From positions 1 through 64,000 of the forward strand of contig DILT01000015.1 of NCBI GenBank assembly GCA_002425185.1: DNA of 64,000 nucleotides, written 5' to 3'. Both the position numbers and the translations under genes were made by a program. Positions 44,204 through 52,215 of the stretch are shown one piece after another; the stretch's first letter is position 1, and every line of letters begins with the position of its first letter. This DNA comes from Flammeovirgaceae bacterium UBA5585. GTDB lineage: Bacteria > Bacteroidota > Bacteroidia > Cytophagales > Cyclobacteriaceae. The notes below the pieces were generated by a model, which was given only the letters and a program-made list of their open reading frames with translations, did no database searches and was not told the DNA's origin.

Positions 44204-44850
44204 GTGAACTACTGAAGATAGCCATTGTGGGTGCCGGAGGTTTCGGAAAGGAAACCCTGGTGATGATTAATCAGATCAATGCGATTAAAGTTCAGTGGCA
44301 GGTGATTGGTTTCTATGATGACGCCCACACTGAGGGAACCTTAGTTGGTGGAAGTAAAGTACTTGGCAGAGTTGATCTGCTAAATGAAGTTCAGGAACCT
44401 TTAGCTGTTGTACTTGCTGTGGGCAATCCACAGGTTAAGCGAAAACTTCTGGAGCGGCTAAAAAATAGCAAGCTGTATTTTCCTCCGCTTATTCACCCGG
44501 CAGCAACTATTGGCGAGAATGTAAAAGCCGGAGCGGGTTGTATCATCACGGCCGGTTGCCGGCTTACTGTGGACATTACCCTGAACGATTTTGTATTGTT
44601 GAACCTGAACACAACCATTGGTCATGATGTGACTATCGGTTCGTATACTTCTGTGATGCCCGGTGTTCACCTGTCGGGCTATGTTCAAGTAGGCGAAGAG
44701 GTATTAATAGGTACCGGTGCCTCTGTATTGCAAAATGTCTCCATTGCTAACCGGGCCATTGTTGGTGCCGGAGCAGTTGTAAACAGGTCCGTAGAAGAAG
44801 GGAGAACTGTGGCGGGAGTTCCGGCAAGACCCATTAAGAAGAATGATTAA
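44200..44850 (+). CDS. PglD/NeuD-like sugar O/N-acyltransferase
   Basis: A 216-residue protein from GTG 44200. Residues 1-90 are a Rossmann-like UDP-sugar-binding part (IAIVGAGGFGKETLVMI, VIGFYDD). From about 98 a left-handed beta-helix of hexapeptide repeats runs to the end (HPAATIGENVKAG, VIGAGAVV-like turns). His142 in TTIGHDVTIG is the likely general base, as in PglD. With the dehydratase (52216) and a DegT aminotransferase it could acetylate the 4-amino group of a bacillosamine-type sugar. Confidence 0.9.
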   Translation: MSELLKIAIVGAGGFGKETLVMINQINAIKVQWQVIGFYDDAHTEGTLVGGSKVLGRVDLLNEVQEPLAVVLAVGNPQVKRKLLERLKNSKLYFPPLIHPAATIGENVKAGAGCIITAGCRLTVDITLNDFVLLNLNTTIGHDVTIGSYTSVMPGVHLSGYVQVGEEVLIGTGASVLQNVSIANRAIVGAGAVVNRSVEEGRTVAGVPARPIKKND

Positions 44851-45391
44851 GGAATTTAAACCCGCGTTACGTTTTATCGGAGTTTTTGTCGGGCTTTACC
44901 TGGCGTTGAATCTCCTCTATGGTTGGTGGATATCCACCTACGATAGAGCCGATCCGGCAACCGTGTGGGTAACTAATCAGTCATCCTTACTCTTGAATGG
45001 GCTGGGAGAGGACACGTATACGAAACCGAAGTTTAACACACCTACTATCTCTATCTTTAAAGGTTCACGAATTGTGGTGAATGTTTTTGAAGGGTGTAAT
45101 GGCATCAATGTAGCAATTGTATTTCTGGCGTTCATAATTGCCTTTGGTGGTGATCGAAAAAAAATGCTTTGGTTTATTCCGTTGGGGGTAGTGATCATTC
45201 ATGTCGCTAATCTGTTCCGCGTAAGCGGTTTATACCTGGTGGCTGAATACCTTCAGCAATATTTTTATTATGTGCATAAGTACGCCTTCACCGCATCCAT
45301 TTACCTTATTGTGTTTGTGTTGTGGTGGTGGTGGATTGAAAAAATCAACAAGGTTTCTATACGCAAGGCCATGTCTTCAGAAAGCACATGA
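44843..45391 (+). CDS. xrtF: Exosortase family protein, XrtF-like
   Basis: A 182-residue membrane protein with about five hydrophobic segments. The three exosortase catalytic residues are in order: Cys85 in FEGCNGINV, Arg126 in NLFRVSGLYLVAEY and His145 in YYVHKYAF. Exosortases are membrane transpeptidase-like enzymes that act on proteins with PEP-CTERM-type C-terminal tails. The short length and the small membrane gene directly behind it (ATGA overlap) match the XrtF (exosortase F) arrangement of Bacteroidota as I remember it. A candidate substrate is the 59-residue protein at 52024. The gene lies in an exopolysaccharide operon, as exosortases often do. Confidence 0.88.
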   Translation: MIKEFKPALRFIGVFVGLYLALNLLYGWWISTYDRADPATVWVTNQSSLLLNGLGEDTYTKPKFNTPTISIFKGSRIVVNVFEGCNGINVAIVFLAFIIAFGGDRKKMLWFIPLGVVIIHVANLFRVSGLYLVAEYLQQYFYYVHKYAFTASIYLIVFVLWWWWIEKINKVSIRKAMSSEST

Positions 45392-45807
45392 GAAACATAG
45401 TATTAATTTCTGTTGCTGTACTGGTGCTTGTAGTGATATTTGTTTTTCAGCGGTTTAATTATGCGCATGCAATCAGTTCGGTATTGCACTTGCCGATTGA
45501 AAATCCAAATACCGTCTTTGTGATTAACAAAACCATACGGCTCGTGTTGAACGATTCCGCCTGCATGCTCCTGATCTTCGTAGGCTTTAAACAACGTCAA
45601 TACCTTACCCTGGCATTTTATCTTTTTCTGGTTGAATTATTTGTTCTGCTTCCCGTTTACTTCATCGTCAAACTTTCCCTGGAAGGCGACTCTGAAATTT
45701 CTTCCCCGCTGCTCTCGCAGGTTCATCGCCTCATTGTAAATCCCCTCCTTATGTTTTTACTGATGGCGGGTTTTGTCTATCAGCGCATCCGCACCAAAAA
45801 TGCTTAA
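45388..45807 (+). CDS. Exosortase F system-associated membrane protein
   Basis: A 139-residue protein with four hydrophobic stretches (about 4-22, 50-66, 70-92, 112-130). The pattern FNYAHAISSVLHLPIENPN and NKTIRLVLNDSACMLLI is what I recall for the small protein always found behind XrtF-type exosortases. No catalytic residues are apparent; it may assist or stabilise the exosortase. The start overlaps the exosortase stop by 4 bases. Confidence 0.75.
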   Translation: MRNIVLISVAVLVLVVIFVFQRFNYAHAISSVLHLPIENPNTVFVINKTIRLVLNDSACMLLIFVGFKQRQYLTLAFYLFLVELFVLLPVYFIVKLSLEGDSEISSPLLSQVHRLIVNPLLMFLLMAGFVYQRIRTKNA

Positions 45808-45812
45808 CTTTC

Positions 45813-45829
45813 GCCTTGTTTAACAAGGC
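45813..45829 (+). promoter_or_regulatory. Hairpin directly before the aminotransferase start codon
   Basis: GCCTTG (45813-45818) and CAAGGC (45824-45829) form a 6-base stem with a TTTAA loop. It ends at the base before ATG 45830 and has no T-run, so it could limit ribosome access and is not an obvious terminator. Confidence 0.4.
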
Positions 45830-46927
45830 ATGCGCTACTCCACACCGCTCTCGTATAATCCCATTGATGTCGCGCGAATAACGGAAGTCTTGAACCGTTA
45901 CGAAGGCATTCATCACAACCAGATCGTAACTGATTTTGAATCGGCTATTGGTAAAGTAACGGGTTCAATCCATGCCGTTGCGCTTAATTCTGGTACAGCA
46001 GCCATTCATCTGGCCCTGAAAGTTTTAGGTATTGGTGTTGGCGATTATGTACTGGCTCCCAGTTTTACCTATATCGCCACCATAAATCCTATCTTATACC
46101 TGGGGGCCCATCCCGTGCTAATCGACTCAGAGACCACCACGTGGAATATGGATCCTCATCTGGTTGAAGAAGCACTTGAGGTGTTAAAAAAAGAGGGTAA
46201 ACGGCCAAAGGCTATGGTTGTGGTTCATACATATGGCATGCCTTCCCAGTTAAATCAGTTACTGGCGATTGCCAGGAAAGAGGGTATTTCGGTAGTGGAG
46301 GATGCTGCCGAATCCCTGGGATCCACTTATCAGCGTAAAATGGTTGGCACTTTTGGTGATGTAGGCATCTTTTCCTTTAACAACAATAAGGTGGTCACCA
46401 CCTATGGTGGCGGAATACTATTAACAGAAAGGCCGGAATTAGCTGAAAAAGCACGCTTTTTGGCTACCCAGTCGCGTGAAAACCTACCGTATTATCACCA
46501 TAGTGAGGTAGGGTACAATTACGCTATGGGGCCACTCAATGCAGCTCAGGGACTATCTCAACTTATTGATTTACAGGATAATGTAACTAAAAGAAGGCTT
46601 ATATTTGAAAGGTACCGTATCAAACTTGAAGGTTATGTGCATGGTCAGCAGTGCGAACTACCGGATATGTATTCTAACCGCTGGTTTTCATGCTTTCTTT
46701 TTAAGGATGAGGCAACCAAAGGCAAAATCGCTAACGTATTGGGTTCACGGGGTATTGAAACCAGACCGTTGTGGAATCCAATGCACAGGCAACCGTTGTT
46801 AATTAATGCGAGGTATTTTGGCTCAAGGGAGGCCGAATTATTGTTTAACAGGGGCCTTTGCCTACCGAGCGGACACAACCTTACAGAAGACAAAATTGAT
46901 GAGATTGTGCAGGTGATAACACAGTAA
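45830..46927 (+). CDS. DegT/DnrJ/EryC1 family sugar aminotransferase (PglE-like)
   Basis: A 365-residue PLP enzyme. STPLSYNPIDVARITEVL opening, AVALNSGTAAIHLALKVLG, LAPSFTYIATINPI, Asp158 in VVEDAAESLGSTY, and the Schiff-base Lys187 in FSFNNNKVVTTYGGG. The asparagine-rich FNNNKVVTT version of the lysine motif is the form I associate with PglE/PseC-type enzymes that aminate UDP-4-keto-6-deoxy-GlcNAc. The PglF-like dehydratase lies two genes downstream. It is separated from the exosortase pair by a hairpin. Confidence 0.9.
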   Translation: MRYSTPLSYNPIDVARITEVLNRYEGIHHNQIVTDFESAIGKVTGSIHAVALNSGTAAIHLALKVLGIGVGDYVLAPSFTYIATINPILYLGAHPVLIDSETTTWNMDPHLVEEALEVLKKEGKRPKAMVVVHTYGMPSQLNQLLAIARKEGISVVEDAAESLGSTYQRKMVGTFGDVGIFSFNNNKVVTTYGGGILLTERPELAEKARFLATQSRENLPYYHHSEVGYNYAMGPLNAAQGLSQLIDLQDNVTKRRLIFERYRIKLEGYVHGQQCELPDMYSNRWFSCFLFKDEATKGKIANVLGSRGIETRPLWNPMHRQPLLINARYFGSREAELLFNRGLCLPSGHNLTEDKIDEIVQVITQ

Positions 46928-46957
46928 TTTTAGACCGGTTACAATTGGGTTAAAAAC

Positions 46958-46981
46958 AGGCATTTAGTATATTAAATGCCT
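46958..46981 (+). terminator. Hairpin between the aminotransferase and the T9SS surface protein
   Basis: AGGCATTTA (46958-46966) pairs with TAAATGCCT (46973-46981) around GTATAT. It has no T-run, so termination is possible but weak; it overlaps the upstream edge of the next promoter. Confidence 0.4.
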
Positions 46982-47009
46982 TAAAATCGGGTGATTTTGA
47001 TTACTTTTG
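46981..47009 (+). promoter_or_regulatory. Promoter ahead of the T9SS protein and small exosortase-substrate candidate
   Basis: TACTTTTG at 47002-47009 is a perfect TAnnTTTG box; the -33 region has only TTA (46981-46983, 18-base spacer). Transcription would start near 47015, after the GTG at 46991, which supports ATG 47036 as the true start. Confidence 0.5.
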
Positions 47010-47035
47010 TCCCTATTATTCTGAAGAGAAGCATC

Positions 47036-50000
47036 ATGATGAGATTGTTGTTCATTTTTTTATTTCTGACCCTATTGTTCTTTAGTTCACATGCACAGGT
47101 TCAATCCAATGGAACAGGGGGTGGAGACTGGAGCAATCCGGCCAGTTGGCAGGGTGGTGTAGTGCCTGATTTTACATTCGGCACAATAACCATATTAGCT
47201 GGCGATCAAATAAATGTTAATGCAAATTTCACCATTGATCAAACAACTGTTCAGGTTGGTGCCACGCTTTATGTAGATCCCGGGGCAGTGTTAACGATTA
47301 ATAACGGTGCAGGCACTGACATTACCGTTAATGGCGATTTAATTGTTGAAGGTGAATTTGTTTTAGCGAATGGATCGACCCATGCTGGAATGACGGCTGG
47401 CAATACATCATTTCTTGCAGGTTCAATATACAGGCATCAATTTACAACAACGCAAGGTGTTATTCCGTTGGCGAATTGGGATACGGATTCAGAGGTAGTT
47501 ATCGAAGGTTATATTAGTGCATTTACTGCTACCGCTGCCGGTAACTGGGGCCAGAATTTTGGAAACTTCACATGGAATTGTCCGGCACAAACGGGTATTG
47601 TTACGCTTGCTGGTTTCCTGGTATCTATGAACAATGTTGAGGTTTTAAGCACAGGTACATCACTGCTCAGGTTATCTGTAAACCAGAATCCAACGATTAA
47701 CTTAGCGGGTAACTTAACAATTGATGGAACTGCCCGGGTTGATTTCTCTACAACTGGAACAAATACGATTGTTAATATTGGTGGCAATCTGATTTACAAT
47801 TCTACCAATGCAACAGGAGGTGGCACGCGTTTAACCACTACAGGCTCGGGTACAATAAACCTTTCGGGCGATTTTACCATGAATGCACCTGGTGGTCAGT
47901 TTAATTTAGCGGGTGGTGCCAATGGAACAGGTACGCTTAACATTTCCGGTAACTTCGATTTGCAAAATGGTACGGTTACAGAAAGTGGTGGGGGCTCCGC
48001 AAATGGAAATATCATTTTTGTCGGCACAGATATTTCCCATCTTTTTAATAACACAGGTTTGATTTCAAATACGATTAATTATGTTATTCCTTCCTCCAAT
48101 ACGTTAATTGTCTTGGGTGAATCTCAATTGCGCGGAAATGCCAACAGTTCGTTGACAGTAAACGGAACACTAGTTGTTCAATCTGAAAATGGTACTGGAG
48201 CAATATTTACAGGAGCCGGAACAGGAGTAGGAAATGTGCGGGTTACTAATCGCACCTATAACACCGGAGCGGTAATCATTTATGGAGGCACTGGCCCTCA
48301 ATTTATCGGAAATGGTCAACCTAATGCTCCCGGAACATTAACCATTATCAACAATCCTTCAGGCGTTTCTTTAAACAACACATCAGCTGCAACTGTAACC
48401 ATTGGTGGCGATCTTGAGGTTCAAACTGGAAACCTCACTGTTGAACTGGATGGTTTAGATGTGGGTGGGGATTTAAATTTATCAGGAGGCAATGTTCTTT
48501 TTACAACGGTTGGAACAGTTAGAACTCTAACAGTTAATGGAAATACAATTTTGGATGGCGGAGATATAATTGTTACAAGTGGAACAGCTAACGCTAACCT
48601 TATTTTAAATGGTGATATAACCGGCAGTAATTTCATCTCATTTACAGGAGCTAACTCAAATTTAATTCTTAATGGCTCAGGAGATTTAAGTATTGATTTT
48701 CCCTTATCAGGCTCAACAACACTCGAGACAATTACAGTCAATCGTTCAGGAAGTGGTTTAGTTGTCTTTAATGAAGATTTGATTGTCACTGCGGCCACCA
48801 CGCTTAGTGCCGGACGCATTCGTATGAATGCTAACCTGACCGTAGGGGCTGTTTTGAATCTAGCTGCAGGCACAACACTATTCTTTGAAGGGCAGACCCT
48901 TGAATTAAGGAATCAGTTAACGGGTACTGGGTTACTATCTGCAGACGCTGGCTCTACATTAAATATTTTAAATACAGGTACTCTGGGTACGTTGTCGTTT
49001 TCACCAACCGGTAACACACTAGGTACTTTTTATATCAATCGCCCTACGGCCGGTGCTTTGGTTACGCTCAATAGTCCGTTGTTAGTTGAAAGCTCTTTCA
49101 CCTTACAGGATGGCGATTTTCTGAATACCTCAGGATTATCGTTTGGTAATGGCGCTGATGTAACCCGCTTTAATACCGCTGCATTTTCTGCCGGAAGTGC
49201 AGTTCCGGGTGGTGGTCCTTATAACCTGTTTTATTCCGGGACTACCTTGACAACAGGGGTTGAAGCGCAGGGAAGCCTCCAAAACCTTACCAGCAATGTT
49301 ACCGGCACTGTTAACGCAGGTTCTGCGATAACAATAGCCAGTACACTTGCTGTGAATAGCGGAACATTTAACTGTGGCGCAAATGCCATTTCAACCGATG
49401 TTCTCAATCTATCAGGCACTTTAAATGCAGCGACATCAACAATCACGCTTACAGGTAATTTTATTAACAACGGCACATTTACCAGAGGTACAAGCACCGT
49501 TCAGTTTAATGGCAATACATCAATTGGTGGTCTGAATAATCCTACATTCACAAACATTATTATCAATGGAATTCTTACCCCTCCGGCTACGCTTAATTTA
49601 CATGGTTCTTTTACAAATAATGGCTTGTTCAATAATTCCGGTGCCGGAACAGTAGCTTTTTTAGGAACGGCAGCAACTCCGCAAGTTGTGAGTGGTTCAG
49701 CGGTTACTAATTTTCATAACATTAATGTTACAAATACTTCGGCAGTACCTGATGTAATAATTGAAAGCAACCAAAACATGACGGGGGTTTTAACGTTGGC
49801 CGCAACAGCTACGTTTGATGCGGATGGAGCAGCCAACAACAGGATATTCACCATGATTTCCTCCAGCGATGATCCCACACGCGATGCCGCTATTGCTATT
49901 TTTCCGAATGCTGCAGCACAGGTGCAAGGTAACGTAACGGTGCAGCGCTATATGTCCTTAGAGGGACCTAACAGCCGAATATACCGGTATATCTCAAGCC

Positions 50001-52027
50001 CTGTTCAAAATGCCACGGTGGCCGATATTCAAAATGAAATACCAGTTTCAGGATCGTTTACAGGTTCCAGTGTTTGTACGGGTTGTACCTCAAATCCTTC
50101 CATGTTCCGATACAACGAATCCGTTATTACCGGAGGAATTGATGACGGGTATGTTGCCTTTCCGGTAGCCTCCAATGCAGAAACGTTAACGCCTGGCAGA
50201 GGGTATGCTATTTTTGTTCGTGGTAACATTGAACCCTTCTTATCGGCAGGCTCAGCGTTGTGGAATGTTCGTGGACCTGTAAATCGTGATAACATCAATT
50301 ATGGTGTAACGTTTACCTCCAGCGGCATTCCTGCCAACGATGGCTGGAACCTGGTGGGCAATCCTTATCCGTCAACAATCGATTGGGATGCGGCATCAGG
50401 TTGGACGCGCACGAATATCAGTGGAACAATTTATACCCGTAATAACGCCACCGGACAATACGCAGTTTATACCTCTGGTTCTGGAGGGCTAAACGGTGGG
50501 TCACGTTACATTGCCATGGGTCAGGGATTTTGGGTTCAAACTACCGGTGCTGCCCCCAACATGATTACCAATGAGCAGGTGAAAGTTGCGGGTACTCAAA
50601 CAACTTTCTTCAGGGAGCGATCAGAATACAATGTTCTTAAGTTTGCAGTAACAAACGGGTCTCTTCGTGATGAGGCTATTGTTCACTTCCGCGATGATGC
50701 GACCGATAATTTTGATTTTCATGCCGATGCCTGGAAATTACCGAACACCACCCTTAACCTCTCAACCGTAGTTGACGGGATAGGAAAGCTTGCGATCAAT
50801 TCATTTGGTGATTTTAATTGCACAAAGGATGTCAAAGTTGATGTATCCAGTGTTACTCCGGGTAATTATTCTCTTGAATTTTCTTCCATAGAAACCTTTG
50901 AATCCTACATCGGATTATTTCTTATCGATAATTTCTTAGGCCAGGAAATTGATTTGCGAAATCAACCTGCTTACGCCTTTCTGGTTACATCCAATCCATT
51001 AAGTTTTGGTGATGGAAGGTTTGTGATTCGTTTCACGGGTGCTGAAGTGAGAAGTGATTTTATCGTTGAGGCTGAAACAAAAATCTGTCAAGGAACTGAG
51101 ATGGAGGTTCGGATTGACAATTCCCAACCGAATGTCATGTATCAGGTTTTTAAAGGTTCGGTAGGCGTATCATCAGTCGTTCAGGGTAATGGTGCAACAG
51201 TTTCATTATTGGTTCCTTCTTCAGAATTGTCTATTGGTGCTACTAATCTGGAAGTAAAAGGTTATTTGCCCGGTTGCAGTGTAAAAAAGATGATTCCTGT
51301 TACAGTTGTAGAGACGTATGAAGTAATCAATGCCCAGGGGGCCGAACGCTGTCTTTCAGGCGAAGTTGAGCTAACGGTAGCCAATACTCAAGGAGAGGTG
51401 TTTTGGTTTGATGATATTCAGTCCACTACACCAGTGGGCTCAGGTGCTGAATTTATCACACCCGTTTTAACCAACTCCAAGACTTACTACGCCACGGTTG
51501 CAAATAGTATGGGTTGTGAAGGACAGCGTATTCCTGTTCAGGCCGTGGTTCATCAGTATGATTTGGCATCAATTCGCAATGAAGGTAATACCCTCATCTC
51601 CAATTACACAACCGGTAATCAGTGGTTACTTAATGGAACGCCTATTGCGGGGGCTACTGAACAGCAGTATGATGCGGATGCTTCAGGACTTTATTCGTTG
51701 CAGGTAACTACTACCGGAGGGTGCTTAACAAACGCTGACCTTCAATTTGTATTCACCGGTTTCGAATCAGCTTTCGATCCCACCATTAGAGTATACCCCA
51801 ATCCAACAGTTGGAAAGCTTTATATTGAAGTGGAATCCCCTTCACCTGTACGTGCGCGGGCATTGGATATTACCGGTAAGGAGCAAGTAACTTCTATCCT
51901 TAAAGGTTCAGGCTCAGTTAAGTCAGGTGAAATTGATTTAACCAACTATGCTGACGGAGTTTACATTTTACATATACAAAAAGGCGACCACGTTCATCAA
52001 GTTAAAATTATCAAGACCAGCAAATGA
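47036..52027 (+). CDS. Large T9SS-sorted surface protein with beta-helix-like repeats
   Basis: 1663 residues from ATG 47036. GTG 46991 would precede the promoter start point and add 15 residues ahead of a good signal peptide (MMRLLFIFLFLTLLFF then SSHAQ, cleavage after HA). Residues about 25-960 are Gly/Asn/Thr-rich repeats of the type LNISGNFDLQNG, expected to form a parallel beta-helix or adhesin stalk. Around 1090-1200 there is a common Bacteroidota block (GWNLVGNPYPSTIDWD). Ig-like parts follow. The last 80 residues are a type A T9SS domain (VYPNPTVGKLYIEVESP, then ADGVYILHIQ and a basic KIIKTSK end). It is probably secreted by T9SS and fixed to the surface. Its TGA overlaps the next ATG. 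Confidence 0.88.
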   Translation: MMRLLFIFLFLTLLFFSSHAQVQSNGTGGGDWSNPASWQGGVVPDFTFGTITILAGDQINVNANFTIDQTTVQVGATLYVDPGAVLTINNGAGTDITVNGDLIVEGEFVLANGSTHAGMTAGNTSFLAGSIYRHQFTTTQGVIPLANWDTDSEVVIEGYISAFTATAAGNWGQNFGNFTWNCPAQTGIVTLAGFLVSMNNVEVLSTGTSLLRLSVNQNPTINLAGNLTIDGTARVDFSTTGTNTIVNIGGNLIYNSTNATGGGTRLTTTGSGTINLSGDFTMNAPGGQFNLAGGANGTGTLNISGNFDLQNGTVTESGGGSANGNIIFVGTDISHLFNNTGLISNTINYVIPSSNTLIVLGESQLRGNANSSLTVNGTLVVQSENGTGAIFTGAGTGVGNVRVTNRTYNTGAVIIYGGTGPQFIGNGQPNAPGTLTIINNPSGVSLNNTSAATVTIGGDLEVQTGNLTVELDGLDVGGDLNLSGGNVLFTTVGTVRTLTVNGNTILDGGDIIVTSGTANANLILNGDITGSNFISFTGANSNLILNGSGDLSIDFPLSGSTTLETITVNRSGSGLVVFNEDLIVTAATTLSAGRIRMNANLTVGAVLNLAAGTTLFFEGQTLELRNQLTGTGLLSADAGSTLNILNTGTLGTLSFSPTGNTLGTFYINRPTAGALVTLNSPLLVESSFTLQDGDFLNTSGLSFGNGADVTRFNTAAFSAGSAVPGGGPYNLFYSGTTLTTGVEAQGSLQNLTSNVTGTVNAGSAITIASTLAVNSGTFNCGANAISTDVLNLSGTLNAATSTITLTGNFINNGTFTRGTSTVQFNGNTSIGGLNNPTFTNIIINGILTPPATLNLHGSFTNNGLFNNSGAGTVAFLGTAATPQVVSGSAVTNFHNINVTNTSAVPDVIIESNQNMTGVLTLAATATFDADGAANNRIFTMISSSDDPTRDAAIAIFPNAAAQVQGNVTVQRYMSLEGPNSRIYRYISSPVQNATVADIQNEIPVSGSFTGSSVCTGCTSNPSMFRYNESVITGGIDDGYVAFPVASNAETLTPGRGYAIFVRGNIEPFLSAGSALWNVRGPVNRDNINYGVTFTSSGIPANDGWNLVGNPYPSTIDWDAASGWTRTNISGTIYTRNNATGQYAVYTSGSGGLNGGSRYIAMGQGFWVQTTGAAPNMITNEQVKVAGTQTTFFRERSEYNVLKFAVTNGSLRDEAIVHFRDDATDNFDFHADAWKLPNTTLNLSTVVDGIGKLAINSFGDFNCTKDVKVDVSSVTPGNYSLEFSSIETFESYIGLFLIDNFLGQEIDLRNQPAYAFLVTSNPLSFGDGRFVIRFTGAEVRSDFIVEAETKICQGTEMEVRIDNSQPNVMYQVFKGSVGVSSVVQGNGATVSLLVPSSELSIGATNLEVKGYLPGCSVKKMIPVTVVETYEVINAQGAERCLSGEVELTVANTQGEVFWFDDIQSTTPVGSGAEFITPVLTNSKTYYATVANSMGCEGQRIPVQAVVHQYDLASIRNEGNTLISNYTTGNQWLLNGTPIAGATEQQYDADASGLYSLQVTTTGGCLTNADLQFVFTGFESAFDPTIRVYPNPTVGKLYIEVESPSPVRARALDITGKEQVTSILKGSGSVKSGEIDLTNYADGVYILHIQKGDHVHQVKIIKTSK

Positions 52028-52203
52028 AGACCCGCGCTTTAATCATCATTTTGTTTTTAGTTTTTACTACTTCACCATTGTGGGCACAACCAGGTGATCC
52101 GGGAGGAGATCCTGACGTTCCCATTACCGGTATTGAGTGGTTGTTGGCAGCAGGTGCTGCCTTGGGTGTTAAGCGATTTTTTAATCGAAAAGGTAAAGGT
52201 TGA
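52024..52203 (+). CDS. 59-residue secreted protein with a PEP-CTERM-like (PID-CTERM-type) tail, candidate exosortase substrate
   Basis: ATG 52024 overlaps the stop of the T9SS protein (ATGA); TGA at 52201-52203. Residues 1-21 are a signal peptide (MKTRALIIILFLVF, cleavage after WA). Residues 22-32 are a Pro/Gly/Asp linker (QPGDPGGDPDV). From 32 comes the tripartite tail: VPIT, a short hydrophobic stretch GIEWLLAAGAALGV (36-49) and a basic end KRFFNRKGKG with five Lys/Arg. This is the layout of exosortase sorting signals and resembles the tail family called PID-CTERM. After signal removal and tail cleavage only about 11-13 residues would remain, so it may be a tiny anchor, a peptide carrier or a modified peptide. 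The XrtF-like enzyme lies 7 kb upstream. Confidence 0.72.
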   Translation: MKTRALIIILFLVFTTSPLWAQPGDPGGDPDVPITGIEWLLAAGAALGVKRFFNRKGKG

Positions 52204-52215
52204 ATAGCCTGAATC

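Noticed and set aside
48421..48873. 150-codon minus-strand open frame inside the surface protein
   Set aside because: Shadow of the repetitive plus-strand gene with no start signal or family features.
47036..49900. Repeats in the giant protein as a DNA satellite or mobile element
   Set aside because: The repetition is at protein level (Gly/Asn/Thr-rich strands) in one open frame; DNA units are too diverged.
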